Below, piece by piece: positions 29,952 to 44,227 of a DNA stretch of 64,000 bases; the first letter of the stretch is position 1, and each line of letters opens with the position of its first letter. Location: NCBI GenBank assembly GCA_013399875.1, contig VXAZ01007538.1, positions 434,001 through 498,000 of the forward strand, in the 5' to 3' direction. This DNA is from Gymnorhina tibicen. Lineage: Eukaryota; Chordata; Aves; Passeriformes; Artamidae. The notes under the pieces were generated by a model, which saw nothing but the letters and a program-made list of their open reading frames with translations, searched no databases and was not told where the DNA came from. Position numbers and translations under genes: made by a program.

Positions 29952-32513
29952 CAAGTAATCCTGAGTCAGTCTTCTGTGAAGAACATGCTTTCTACTGATT
30001 TACACTGTAGAACTAACCTGAAATAATGTTTCTGTGAATCAATCAATTTTCCAACCCCTAGAACTTTGCAATCTTACGAAAATCTTCTTTTTTGTTAAAT
30101 AGAATGAGAGGCCACAAACAGCCCAAGGAGCTGTAAAGCACAGAGAAACTACTGTAATGTGTAAGGGTGCAGTGCCAGCCAGTGACAAAAAGTGCAATGC
30201 ACCCCACACATTGGAGCTGGTAGGGACACACACTGCACCAGCTTTGTGTGGGCTCCAGTGCCTTCAGGGCACTTTGCTCCTCACACAGCTGATTATATGT
30301 CCTGTTCAGACACATCCTGGATATGCTGGACTTAAGGAAAATAACTGGAACAATTCTGTTGTGTGCACAACAACAGTCAAATAACCAGAGGTTTTCTCTT
30401 GAAGTGGTAGGTTGCATGTTGCCATCCTGAATCACTAAAATTGGTGCACCAGATAATCATATGTGATTGTCTGTCTTTTTCCAGCTCTAAATCTTGGTTT
30501 GGTGGACATACATTTGAACTCGGGCTCAGACAGAAGAGAAGGAAACATCACCTGCTTTCTTTGCTTTGTAAGAGAAAAAAATATTAGAGGCCAATGTCTT
30601 TCCTGTGGAAGGACAGGACACATTGCATTAGATGCTATCATCCTTTAACAGGTTCTGGGATTATTTTTGAAATGACAAAAACAACCATGAGTTCTTTCTT
30701 GTTTACAGGACAACTGTTCTCACAAAATAAATGCAGCAACAAAGGGGAGTGGCAGAGAAAGATGGATAGTATTTGGTTTCACTAACAGTCTAGTCAGATG
30801 AAAATATCCCCCCCTATATCTGGCCCTCAGGGTGTGTTGCTGGTCAAGTGAAGGCAAGCTGCATAATGTTCAGCCAAGAGAGCACCAATTTTGGACCGAT
30901 GTGTTGAGGACGAGATTTATTACAACATATTTATGTGTATAGAATCAGTTTAAAGAAGCACTGCAATATTTGCTATCACATAGGGAAATGGCCTCACCCT
31001 GAAATGCACTCGGATCTCTTGCCTGGTGCTGAGTCACTACACTCCTGTGGGAGCTAATCAGGGCTGGGAGCTTTGGATATCTTAGGGTTTGCCTCATACA
31101 GAGCATGATGTACAGGATCCCGCTGACAAACCCTCTTTCTCCCCTGCAGTTTAATTCTAGGATTTGGCACTGACGCGTATTTTTTGTCTCCTTTTGTCAT
31201 CACACACATAAATTAAGGTGAAATTCTTACAGAGAGATGAGGGGTAAAAGTCCTTTTTTGACTAGTTTTGCCATAGCTAAAAGAACTTTTTCTCATACAA
31301 AGCAGAAAAATAGTGTCTGTCCCCCAGGAAAACTAAAAGTTAGCAGACCTGTGAGTCAGTAATGCCTCTTCCCCTTTCTCTGATGTGCATCCTCCCTCTT
31401 GACATGTACTAACTTAATCTTTCCCTTTATGATGAAGCACTCCCTGAAAACATTGTTTCTTAACATTTGAAAAATCTTGTCTCTGAGTTTGGCTTGGGTT
31501 TTGTTGAAGAATATTATCTTAGAAAACTGTTGAATTCAATCTATCACTTCATTGATCTGGATTTCTAAATTCACCCTCATCTGTTACAGAAGAGCATCAA
31601 ATATTTTAAGGAGCATTTTAGCTCAAATTCACCTTCTGAACTGCCAAAAAAGAAACAGTTTACATGAAATGATGCAGCTGAGAAGGGAGAAATAACCCTA
31701 ATGATTAACAAATTCAGGAACTTGTTCAGAATTTAAACATATAGGTTTTGGCTGTCATGTATATGAGAAGAATCCTTCCCAGTCCCTCTGACAGTGGCAT
31801 TGTGTCTGCACCTACAAATGTCATAAACAGATCATACCAAATCCATTCAAAATCACATTTCTTAAATTTACAGTCACGATATGATTCACCATGAATGCCA
31901 TTATACTAAAAATAAGAGGAATGGTGATGAATTGTATTAAATGCAAATGTATACTTTGCTCTTTCTATATCTCTACTATTCCTTCAGTGTTTCTTTTATA
32001 TCCTTTCTAACAAGACAGTGAATCTCTAATTCATAACCTCTAATCTTGATACTATATTCTGTCATACTAAGGTGTTCCTGAAATAAACCCCTCTAGTTTT
32101 TTATGTCATTCGTATTCTCCAAATCCCACCCACGCAATTGGAAGCTTTTGAGGCATAGTATGTGTGTTCACATCACAACACAAAAGACAGCTATCCACAG
32201 GCTGCAGAATTGTGGGGCATTAATTTATATGAGGTAGGAACTTATAAATCACAAGATACTTCTCTGTGATAGCATGATTTAACTTAATTTATTCACATTC
32301 ATACCATATCTCCTTAAACAATTGGAAACACTTCTATTTGCTTATCACTGTATTTTCAATAAATGGTCTAAGAGTTTATTAACATATTAGGAAGTATTGA
32401 TCAAGCAAGCTGTTTTTTAACCAGAAAAATGCCCATTACAGATCACAGATAGTTAAAATTACAATAATCTTTCTAAATAATCATTAACTGTGTTCTTTTG
32501 TTTTAAATCCCAG
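29952..32513. other. Non-coding intergenic DNA (2.6 kb)
   Basis: No coding exon or repeat family recognised. 31.5-32.4 kb is strongly AT-rich. The small frames at 30039-30785 look fortuitous. Confidence 0.65.
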
Positions 32514-32698
32514 CCATCCCTGTGCTCTGCTAGCAAGCTGTGCTGAACCAGGTGTTTTACTAAGGACCAGGGACCAGCTGCCCTTCTGGCAGGTAGCTCT
32601 TAAGAGAGGAGAGGAGACCAGACCATCTCCACTAAGAAAGCAAGCAGGAGTGGAGCAGCTTTATGTTACAGCAGACTCCTTTTTAGCCCTGAATTGAG
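32514..32698 (+). ncRNA. Candidate internal non-coding exon
   Basis: A 185-nt, GC-richer segment in an AT-rich background. It follows TTTTGTTTTAAATCCCAG (good polypyrimidine tract and acceptor) and ends GAATTGAG before a near-perfect GTAAGTG donor. There is no open frame across it. It could be an exon of a lncRNA or a distal 5'UTR exon of the next gene to the right (PCGF5 by synteny). This is signal-based inference only. Confidence 0.25.
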
Positions 32699-35600
32699 GT
32701 AAGTGCTACCTTTATTTTGGGCTACTGTTGAGGGAGATCTGCTTGCTTTGTTTACACTGATACGCTGCAGTCTGTTTGCTGTGTTTAATTGTCATTTATA
32801 ATGTGCCTCACAGGAGTTGTGCTTTGAGGTTATTGCCTTGGTGATCTAAGATATTGTGTAGAAGTTTAGACTTCTGTTTGGGGGTTTGGAATCTGTTCTT
32901 TAACTAGCTGCCTTTCCCCAGGGTGACTGACAGAAAAAACAAAAGGTGGTGTAAAAACTTCACAAACTTCTGTAATTGAAGCTGTTTGCTTGGCTTCTAA
33001 GAGTTCCCTAATGTCTAGGACAGAAGATAATTCAGAGGAGAGGTTGGGTATAGCACCTGTTATCTGTAGAGCAGTGATAAAGGAGGTAAGATATGAGTAG
33101 AAACCTGAAGTTCATGTGCTGGACCACTTGTTGCTCTTCTGCAGGAGCAATTTCTTCAGGGGCATGAAGGAAAAAATCCCATGTTTGCTTTTTTTGATGG
33201 ATCTGCCTTTGTCTGCTACAGCCTTCTAGCTCCTCATTTGAAAGAAAAAAACCCTTGAATATTCAGATGGCCAATCTAAATTTGCCAAAAAACCTCCCCT
33301 CTGCCCCCTTAAAAACCTGCTATAAATCTGTGATAATTACACCTCTTGTTCCCTTTTTGATCCCAGTTCCTCCCTTCAGGCTGTAGAAGAGATGAAGTAA
33401 GAAACCACTGAGGCATGGGGGCTGCCCTGAGACCTCCTACTTGTTGCAATATATCTTTGAAAGTTACTGCTAAGTATTCCCGGGGAGGGGGAAAGGGGTG
33501 TGGGATGCTTGTGTGGAAATGGTCCCAGCCTCCTATATGCAGAGAAGTGTTGGTGTTTGGCTGGAGTGGGGCACAGAGGAGCTCTGCACCTGCCCCCGTG
33601 TGCCCTCTGCTCCAAGGGCTGCATCTCCACTCACGGTCAAGGGCTGAGTCCTGGAGGCAGCAGGTTCCTCTGTTTCTATTACTTTGGAAAGCGCAGCAGC
33701 TGTTTCTGAAAAGTGCCTGCTGGCATCAAGCTGTGTTTTGACTGGGAGTACTCCAGTATCTGCCTCAGTGCTTATCCATAGGTAGTCAGGAGCACGAAAA
33801 CCATGTTTAGTCAAGTTGCCAAACACAGCATATGTGAAGAAGCTTTATTTTTGTAGATGTTTCTCCCTTTTGGTCTTGCTGCTTCACCAGAGTCAGAGGG
33901 ATCTCCATGACTATTCAGTTTCTGCCTCTCTGTAAGCCACCAGCAGGACTTTGCCTAATTTTATCATTGACTCTTCTGAGGGATCACAGGCCTACAGACA
34001 GGGCAGGGGACTGTGTGCCTTCTAGCCATGATGGCACATTGTGACTTACCTTCCCCCTGAAGTGTTTAAAAACTTCATGAATTGTCTTGTACCTCCTGTA
34101 CCTGTATCCTGTTAGTTCCATGGCACCCAGGGCAGATGAGCTGGGTGACAGAATTGTGCTTGGCTGCAGGTGACAGCCAGAGCCTTCCTGTGACTATCCA
34201 GCAGTGCTAGCTCTCCACAGCTCCTTGTTACAGGCACCCTCTGTGCAGACACTAATCGTTCCTTTGCTGTGCCCTGGCAGCAGCGAGGCTGCAGAGGAAT
34301 AATGCACAGCAAATAGTTTGACTCATGCACACCTTTAGCCTCTCTGCTCAGCAATGAGACCTGCATTTGCACATCAGCTTACGGAGGAATGATTTCCATA
34401 GCAACAGCCAGGATATGTGGGATACTATGAGTGCTGCCTTGGAGAGCATATAAAGCACCTTCTTAAGAAATAACTGACTACATGGGCTCTGAAAAAAAAA
34501 AACACTCGCAGTTGGCTATGTGAAGGGAGTGTGTTGTGTAATTTATTTTTTTTAATTGTAAAAAAAATTATATTAATGGGGTTTTTTGATATCACCTTTT
34601 TTAAAAGACATTCCTGGGTAAAGAGAATGGGGGATTTCAGCTTTATGTAAACTGTTAGTGGATGCAGAGAGCATGGAAAGATCTGTGGTGATTCTTCAGC
34701 AACAGAGTGAATTAAAATCTAATGGGGCAAGCACCTGAAGCAAGCACCAAGGGGGAGGAAAGAATGACTGCTCAGTTGATTGAGGGGCAGGGAAGCAGGA
34801 TCAGCTGGTAGTCTCTTTAAATAACAGGTTTTATGGTTATTACTGTGGGACAGACTTTCTGTTATCAGAAGACGGGGAGGTAATGCTCTAGTACCTGGAC
34901 ATGCAGACAAACAAGACAGGAAATACGCATGAAGGAACAAAAACCACTTAACTCTTGGTTACATGCATATGTATGTCTTCCCCTTGCTGCTGTTCTCCTG
35001 CTTCTTTTTCTCTTTGTTTTTGGGGTTTTGTTGTTGCACAGCTCTAGGTATCCACAAAACAGTCCAGTACCTGGACAGCCCCACTGGGCTTCTCTGGGGA
35101 ATGTGGCAGAAAATTGTATTGGCTTCTATAGGGTCAGGTGTGTTACTGCTTTAGGAGGGTTTGCCCCTTCCTTCTTGGCCCTCTCATGAGCTCAGGGTAG
35201 ATTGTCCCTGGGCACACATCTGCAGCGACCTCTGTGGTGCCAGCACTGGTTACCTGGATACAAACAGCTCTGTCTTTCCAAATGGCATGAGACTGGAAGG
35301 AATTGCTTCAGATCATTACAGGTGGAATGAGCAAAAGCAACAAGGCTGATTTCATCACTTCCTTAGTAAGGTGATATGTAATCAACGTGTGCTGCACTGC
35401 AGCACAAATATCTTAAAAATAAATAGTTTTGGAAAGGGAAAACCTCTTTGTGTTTCAGTAGTTTAACAAATTAAATAAAATGTTGGAGACAGCTGAAACC
35501 ACTGGAAATCTTGAATCCTGCACTTTAGCTGGATGCTGCAGACAAGCTCCATGTGCATTCCTGCCCCTTCCACACGTTAAGAGATCTGGATGAGTTTGAA

Positions 35601-36886
35601 CAGCCCATCTACCTAGATCTTTTTTTCCACCTTTTGCTAAATAACTACTATTCCTAAAAGATTTATTTGTTGACCTATACAACCAGCTAACATTTTGTCT
35701 GCTTGGTACTTTTTCAGTGGGAAGGGCAGTGTGGGGACAGTGACAGCTGGCTGTGGTTCTGTATGGCTCCTGTGTGCCTGTAAAGCAGCACCCAAAGGAC
35801 CCTCATATTTGCAATTTCCCTTTGGAAATATATGTGCTCTAGCTCTGGCACTTGTCCTGAGTACGGATCCTAAACCTGGTTCTTTCACGTGGGAGCAAAG
35901 AGCAGGGCTGTGGGATTTCTACTGGCAGTGGAGCTGGGAATGGCAAGCCCTGCCTGCAGAGATCAATAATGGTGGGTTATCCCACAGTGTCTGCTGCTGT
36001 GGGGTTTAGATTTCGGGAACAAAGCAAGCTGTTTTCTTTTAATGAGTATCGTGTACTTCCAGCTTATGCTTTAATAGGATTAAACAGTCTCGGCATGGCC
36101 TTGGCAAGGTTGCATATACCCTAGGGCAGGAGAGTCTAGACTCACCCCTTTGATGCTGGCATGTGAGGAGCATGGCTCTGTGGGCACCCTGGCAGGTGTG
36201 GTGTGGCTGAATCCAGACCTAACACACACTGCCTTCGTCTGGGATCAGCTTAACGCCCTGTATGCATGTATTTACCTGCTAACATGGATTCTAAAAAGGC
36301 AGAAGATGAGCAGGAATACCGCAGTTACTGATGTAAACATTGTACTGAGGGATGCACTTCTCTTTAAAGAGAATTGGGCTGGAGCCATTAGTAGATCAAT
36401 GCCATCTCCCTCTGCAGGAATCTTTCCCTCCTCCTCTTTTTCTGTCTTTTGTTCTCTCTTCTGTATATGACTTGGCCATATAGAGACATTAAATGTCTGA
36501 CCCAGTATGACCATCTGAGAGTGTCCTTGTTTATAGGGTTGCTTATTCCAGGCTGATGTGTTGCAAAGGAGGTTGAGAGTCTGAACCAGGGTGGGATGAC
36601 AGCCACAGGTCATATGCACTTGGTGTAAGCAGCAAGTTTCACCCTGGGAGCAGGGGGTCTCATGAAACAAGACCTGAGTGCCTTCTCCTCACTCCTTCTC
36701 TGCAAATAAAATACAGCCTATTTTCATGTACTTTGTTCTCCCACCAGCTACATCTGGTCTGCCCACATGTCAGCTCTCCTGGCAAGTCTCAGATTTGGGA
36801 GTTCCGAACCCACATTTCAGAGCCTGCCCAGCAAATATTGTGGAGGAAGAGCATGTGCACTTCCAGGGCAGAGATCTCTTCTTGCT

Positions 36887-36918
36887 GCTGTCTCCAAAGG
36901 CAGCTGTCTCCGAAGGCA
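36887..36918. repeat. Two-copy 16-bp tandem repeat
   Basis: GCTGTCTCCAAAGGCA directly followed by GCTGTCTCCGAAGGCA; one mismatch, so a fairly recent duplication. Confidence 0.85.
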
Positions 36919-39900
36919 GCTCTGTGGAAGTGAGTTCCAACTAAAATCAACAACTGTAGAAGACCAGTTCTGGAAGCTGGTTTTGTTTTATCCCTTGCAT
37001 TTGTTTTCTTCATGGCAATGAAGTGCAATGTGTCTGTGTCAAGGCTATAAAGTAAGATACCTCTTTTCCAGAAATTAACAAATCAATTGTGAATACATCA
37101 GATGGCATTGCCATATATGCTGAATGGAGAACAAAAAGGCAAGAGCAGCTTGGAATAAAATTCCTTTTATTGAAGCATTAAAGGTCCCCATGATCTTCTG
37201 CCTACCCTTTAAGAAAGTGCCTCAGTTTGCCAGCACTGGTAACAAGGAGTAGCTGGCTTTAGAGTTGTTTTGTTAGAGGAAAAACACATTAATTACAGCC
37301 TTGGATTTATCAGGTATTGGCTCCTGAAGTAAGTGCGAGAAAGAGGGTCTGCCTTCAATGCTCTAAGTCTCATGCTAAGCATGTGCCTTGAAAAGAAATC
37401 ATTCTCTGCTGCTAAGTCTGCCCCTCTGCCATCTTTCTGGGGAGGCACATGTGGGGTGGAGCTGATTGAGCAAACAAGGAAATTCGGTGTCTTGCCAGAG
37501 GCTGGAGGGTGAGGCTATGGCAGAAATGGGAAGATGGGGTTCCCTGTTACCTTAACTGAGTTCTCACCTCTCACAGTTGTTTGTAAGCCAAAATCAGTGC
37601 TTTGAGATCTTGCAATGGAAAGCTCTGTAGATGAGTGGGATACTGGACCCTTTCTTACATAAATGGCACCAGGAAATCGAGATCACCTCAACCCATTTTC
37701 ATTTAGCTACTTCTCTATCATCTTCTCCAAACACGGCACATCTGCAGAAGCTTGCATGAGAATGATCTGATGATCTACTTACTTAAAACATGCAGGCAAA
37801 AAGCCCCTTACAAGGCACTGGAGTAGCTGGAGCAAGATAAGTAGGGGGTTGAACTGGAAGCACTTATGAGATAGGCAGGCAAGTCCAGTGCCTCCATGGC
37901 AGTGAGAGTGTACCTCCTGTGAGAGAGCGCAAGTGGAAGAATAGTGGGGAAGAAATGACTGTGACAAGCTGCAGTTATCACAGTGTAACTGGTTGGGGAT
38001 CCTTGTGAATAATGCAAGGTAAGAAATCTGTGCAGGAGTGTGCTTCCCCTGTAAAGAATGATAACATTTGCTGCTAGGGGGATTATTTCTTGTGCAGGCT
38101 GGCAGAAGTTGATGCACTCTCATCTGAGGAAGCTGATCTGGCAGACCGGAGTGGCCCTCTGAAACGAGCCATCTTTCTGCCTGACTGCAGCCCTTTGGGG
38201 TCTGGCTTCCTGAAGGCAAACCACTGGCCTACACACAGACTTGCATGCTGTGTGGCATGTTTGGTAGCTCCCTTGGCAGGAGCTCAGCTGCAGATCTGGG
38301 ATCCTCATTGGGACTTCACTGAAGCATGACCCACATTCTGGACTTGCAGGTGAAGAAAATTCAAAGAAATTCTTGTGCTCCATGTGAAATGTTGTAGCCA
38401 GGAGCAGAGGAAGAGACGGAAGGGGATCTGTTTTGCTTTTACTTCTTATTTAAACTTGCTCAGAGGCTCTAGGCAAGGGAGCATCTATTGGTGCAACTGC
38501 TTGTATCTCTTGGAGGCTTGTAGGATATTGGTGATTCCCTTCTGAAAAGGGTTTAGCTGAGGGGTTATGGGGCTGATTCTCACTGGGCTGCATCTCATGT
38601 AAGTACTCACATATTGACTGTGCCTATTGGGTGTCCTCATTTAGTGGCAACAGAGTGGTGGTATTCTTCCTCTTGTTTCCCTACCAGAAACTGAATTTTT
38701 ATTTTTAAACAGTCTCTGAATCTATCCTCAGCTTTGACCACTGAGGGCATAAATCTCTGCTTTCATCCTTGACAGGGCCTACTGAGCTCTGGCTTTAAGC
38801 CAGGAAATTCTGCAGGTCCGTACTCAAACCCATACAGTATTGCTTGTACTTTAATTATCTGCTGCTGCAGGTTGTGCCTGCAGACATCTGGAGCTCAGAT
38901 TCAATCATCTGTGGGAAGATGCCTTAAAGAGTATCTTAGAAGAGCAGAGTTGAGCTGGTGCCCTGTGGGGCTTCTGTGTAAAGAAAAAAAACATCATGGA
39001 TGGCTTTGGGAGGGAGGAACCAGATCAGTTTAACTTGGAAACACTTTACAAGTGAAAACTTCACTAGCTTGATGTAAGAAAATTATGCTGAAAATGTGTT
39101 GTTGAGGAGCAAGATTTTAGCTATTGTGCTGAAAATCCTTGTGTCTCAGCACTGGGGGGATGGGCAAAGTATGCTGGTGTTGGCTTCCCAAGGCAGAAAA
39201 ACTGAAGTCCTATGCCTGCTGGGCTCTGCAGAACTTTATGGGAGAGAAAAGCATGAGCAGGAGGGTTCTGCATCCCAGCCAGCAGTGAAATACCTAAACA
39301 GAGAAACTTCTGTTTAATAGTGTGCTAGAGAAAATGCCTCAGGTTTTCCCAGAGCAGCACTAAACTGTAACAAAGCTTGGTTAGCAGCCTCTGGGGATGA
39401 GAAGTTATTCAGCCTTGTCATCTGGTACAACAATGGGTGTTCTGTTATGAACAAAATGCTTCAATGCACTGCAGAGAAAGGAAGACCTCTCCAATACCAG
39501 CTCTTGGAGGGTAGGAGTGGTCCTCATGCCACACCCCCATTTTTATATGCTGATACTTCTGCAAGGTTCTGCAGACCCTCATTTTTAACACACAAAATCC
39601 TAGTAGCTCCTACTCTGAGTGTCTGGGAAATTGAATGGGGAACAGATACCCTTATTTTGCTCTCAAGGGGTATATTTGTTTCACGCAACAGTGCGCAGCA
39701 AACTCCTCCACACACACTTGGCAATTGCTGACTGCTCCCTGCTCTTGGTGTGGGGCACTTTGGTGCAGCATGACCATTCCTCTGGGCTCCAGCAGCAGTG
39801 GAGCTGGTGAAGAGGGCTGCAAGCAGCACACCGGCTGCCCTGAGCACTGCCCCGTGTGGGTGTTGCTTCTGCCGTGAAGCTCACCTGGCTGTGCACCTGC

Positions 39901-42900
39901 ACTGTCTCACAGCACTGGGGGCACCAGCAGAGCTGGCATAGAGGGGCCTCCCGAGGCTTTGCCGAGAGCAGCCGTGCCTGTAGCACCTTTAGCAATAGCA
40001 GCACTGGACAGGGATCTAGACTCTGTCCAAAAAGTCCTACACTCTCAATTAATCTATTGCCCACTGCTCTGCATTGGTGTCCTAGTGAGTTGTCAGCCAA
40101 ACCTGCAGGTCAGTAAGTGCACTTTCACATGCAAGCCTGGAAAGGAGATGAATCTTCCCTGGGACAGTCTTCAAGACAGTGAAACATTCTCCTGCAAGCC
40201 AGAGACTGCTGTAGCTTTCAACAAAACTTATCCCAAGAACAAGTCACACATCCTCCAACCTATGGCACAAACATATGTATGTTCTCAGGGGTTAAAAAAG
40301 CTACCCAAGCAAGGGACTCTGCTGCACAAGCCTGGGGAGAAGTGGGGGTGGGGGGTGAGAGTGAGGGGCAGAGATTGGAACAAACAGCATGTGACAGACC
40401 TTGGCTGTGTTTTCTAATGCTGGCTGGAAGGTGTTCAGCTGATAAGCTTGGTGTAGGAACCTCGCCAGAGCAATGCTGAAGAGATTTCCATGGATCACTG
40501 TGCTTTGGTTACTAGGCCATTAAGCAGTCTGCTTCAGTCCTTTTAGAAATTTAATTTTAAAAAGGATAAAACAGTTGATCCAACTCTGAAAGCTAAATGA
40601 GATTTCTCAAGTTTGCCTTGATCTTCTTGGATGGACATGGAGAGGATCTGGCTCAAGGGCATTGGAAGTACAAGGCACACCTCCAAGCATAACCTCAGGA
40701 TGAACAATGTGGTCTGCTATGTGGCATTGACTCCTGAAACAATGCACTCATCCGTGCTCTTTTCACATGAGGCTTGAGTGTGGTAAAAGAGGAAAAAGTA
40801 GAGAGAAGAAAACTTGCCTGTGAAAACTGTGGTGAGCAGATGTCTAAAATGGAGGGGAAGGGAAGAAGAGAGGGGACAGAGTAGCTATCAGAAAGGAAGT
40901 TGCTACTCATGATGCAAAAATGTTTTTAAGTTTCCCTCAACATGTTAGTAAGATCTACTGATCCATCTTCATAAGAATGGGTCATTTGAAGCTGAATGAG
41001 GTGAAAACTGGCTACGGAAGGACTTACTTCAGATTTGGCCTGTCCACATTTCTTTAGTCACAACAATTCATCTTTCTATTTTTATCTCATGCTGTTAAAG
41101 GGGTTTTGATAACCTGGCATGGACCAGATGTGATAGGAGAAATGGGAATGTCATAGGTACTCTCTGTGAGTGGTAGAGATACAGTAAAGCGTTGAACTTG
41201 TGCAAGCTGGCCCATGAGGGATTAGTGGGGAAATGGCATTTATAAGGTACCCCTTAAAATTTCCTATAAGAAAACTTTAGGAAACTCTTTGGGATAAAAC
41301 TTCCCATGCTGATATGTCTCTTGAGACAAACCTTTCTGGGAATTTTTCTCATTTTCAAGGGACAGGCTTCAGAGCTCAGATACAAGGATTTGCAGTGTGG
41401 GAAACATTGTGGCAATTTATTCTAGGAGAGAATGTTTTGACATTATTTGTCTTGCATTAGCATCATTCCATAATAGACCATATCTGTGTTTTTATACTTG
41501 CCATACAATTAATATATCAAAAAGAGATGTATTTTCCATCATAAATCTGAACAGGTGTGATGCACACGTGCTTAGTGCTCTGAGCACTTGCACTTTCACA
41601 GTGCAATCCTTCCTTTGGCATTGCTCCAGTCACTCTGGATGCCTTCAGTCTTCCTATGATTCCAGGTTATGTTTTCTCAGCTTGATAGTAAATATCCATG
41701 TGGACAAAAATCATTGCTTCAGCTCCAGCTTGTGCTTTTGCAGAAGGCTGCACTGACAAGGCAGCCTGGCCCCTTCAGCTCAGTGGAGGTTAATTGCAGC
41801 AATCAACACCAGACTTAGAGGGGGCACTACTATGTGAATTATGGAGTCTCTGTATTGATTCCAACAGTAATTGGTGATTTTTTACTAAAACTCTCTTGGT
41901 ACTATCATGTGAATAAGCTGTGGTATTAAAATTGCGGTACTCATCAGAGTGATTATAAAAACTTTAATATTCTTGTCCCAAGTTGTTGTCCCCTGAGTAA
42001 GATGGAATAAAACTTCTCCCTGTCACTCTCTGAATCACTGCAAGACCACTCCCAGTATTTCCTATTGCAGTAAAAGCCAGTCTTGTTTGTTTTCAGGTCA
42101 AGTTAAAAAAGTAAATCTTTTGCTAATGACGTGAAGTGATCAAAACCCAAATTCAATGCAGTCAGGAGCTCAGGGACAACCTTCAGTCTGAAGCAGAGTG
42201 AGAGGTCATGTAAGGGTTTAGGATATTCACAGAATATGATCTGTAGGGTGCTCTTATCAGATTTTGATGATCTTTTTTCTTTAAGATAACTTTATCATGA
42301 ATGTAAACATGTAAGTGTTACTCGTTGGCTTTTCTTTCTCCATGCTTTTCTTGTTTAGTTCTTAAATAGAACAGACATGGTGCTGCAATTTCTCTCCTAT
42401 TTCAAATAATTTCTCATTTTATTCTGCTCTCATTTTAAAATCCTGAGGATAAGACTCCAGTTTTCCAATTTTCAATAATTCAAAGTTCACCCAACTTAAG
42501 CTTATTTTCCTCCTTGTAATTCTATTGCTTGTACTTTAGGTTCTGCTACTGCACATGTGGCAGTTTCACTTTGATTGCTTTCCATTTCCTCCTCTGCCTA
42601 GAGCAAATTTCATATGGCAGCTACCCAGCTATTCATCCCTTTTTGATCCTTGCTCAGCTACAATACAGTCGTAACATTACCTTCTCCCCACTCCTGCCTC
42701 TCAAACCTAAATTCAAATCACAGAATATCAAGTAACCTGAGTCTATAAATAAAGAACTATGTACTTTTTCTCTCCTTCAGCCTCTCAGATCTAAAATATC
42801 CACTAGGATGGATTCTTATCCATTGTCTTGATTTCATGCTGTTTCGCTTTTGAGATCTTCCTAAGTTTCCCTTTGGCTTGCTCCTGCCACTCTAAGCTGG

Positions 42901-43078
42901 ACCCAAAAGCTCCTTGGCCAGCCTCTGACAGGGGCTTGTTTCAAAGCAGGGACCTCCCCCTGCAGGGGTTGCACTGGCAGCCTCAGGATGCTGCAGGGTC
43001 CCTTGGGAAGAAGAGCCTCCCTCTGCACACCCTGGCTCCAAAGTCCTTTAGTGTCTCTGGAAGTAGAACTTATAAAGT

Positions 43079-43102
43079 GTTTGGGGTTTTTTGGGTTTTT
43101 TG
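43079..43102. repeat. G/T-rich low-complexity tract
   Basis: GTTTGGGGTTTTTTGGG then T-rich sequence. Similar tracts occur at 2889-2951 and, as the complement, at 58289-58368. Confidence 0.7.
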
Positions 43103-44187
43103 ATATATCATCTTTCCAAACAAAAACATTGATTCACTAAAACAGACTCATCTCATCTTTTAATGGAGACTTGCTCTTCCTTAAATTCTTGCCACTATGA
43201 GAATACAAAAGTAGAGCAGCAAACAGATAATGGTTAGGAGGTTCCCCCTGGACAAAGAGAAACAGGTTCACAACTCTTGTCAGAATAGGACATCGTAAGG
43301 TTGTGAACCCGTGTATATGGTGTCTCAGATAAGTTCCTGAGTCACTGAATTACTCCAGAATAGAATTTTTATGCCTGTTTACCAAGCAGTTTCCTCTGTT
43401 TCCTTACTCTTCAGGGATTTATGTAACAAAACAGAGGAATAATGTTTCTATACAACTTTAACCTTATGCTGAGTTTCTATTTTTGAATTGTATATTTGAT
43501 TTGTCATGTGTGGGGGTTTGCTTAGGGAGCTCTTGGTTGGCACTCGTTAAATCTATTTGCAGATTACTAAATCCTATTGCATAAGAACACATTCATATAG
43601 CCAGGGGCCACACAAATACCTAGATAAATGCTCATGGGGCTAAATTGCTTCTAATAGTTTTTTTTTTTTTTATGTGCAAATAACAGCTGTTTTCTTGCCA
43701 AGGAAGAGTATTGCAATAAACATAAAATAAAAAACATGAATAATTGGAAGTACTTCTATCAATTAAAAATACTTCTAAAGAGATAAGATATGTAGAGCAT
43801 TTAATAATATTTACATGTGATGTTTGGCATTCATTCTGTAAGTGTTGATACAAGATCCCAGCAAGAAGAGATAACTGTGAGGAAGGTAGTTTATTTTACT
43901 GATGCATGCTTGGCTGTCTGCTGAGGTGGTGTATTCCAAAGTGGTTCATTCTTAGGAAAGTGAGACATCCCCAGCTGGGTGTATTCCTTCCATGAACTAC
44001 AACTAAATTTTTATTTTCTGTTTTTACCCCATCCATCACACTGAATGAACCCTGAATAAATGAGCAGAAAAATAATGAGTGAGAAGCAGATGTTCCACTT
44101 AGTACTGTACAAACTTGTGGAAAGAAGCAAGCAAGAATGAAAATGATCACAGTGGAAAATGAAAAGAAAATGGACAACTACAAAGCT

Positions 44188-44227
44188 GTTTGACATAGTC
44201 TTGAAAAGTTTGACATAGTCCTGAAAA
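44188..44227. repeat. Two-copy 20-bp tandem repeat
   Basis: GTTTGACATAGTCTTGAAAA directly followed by GTTTGACATAGTCCTGAAAA; a single difference. Confidence 0.9.

Noticed and set aside
36272..36670. 132-residue minus-strand open frame
   Set aside because: No recognisable family or conserved motif and no supporting signals.
37779..38219. 146-residue minus-strand open frame
   Set aside because: No domain or gene context, and a competing frame overlaps it. Treated as fortuitous.
39959..40417. 152-residue plus-strand open frame (with overlapping minus frame at 39681-40100)
   Set aside because: Locally GC-richer DNA with frames open in several phases and on both strands; low-information protein and no recognised homology.
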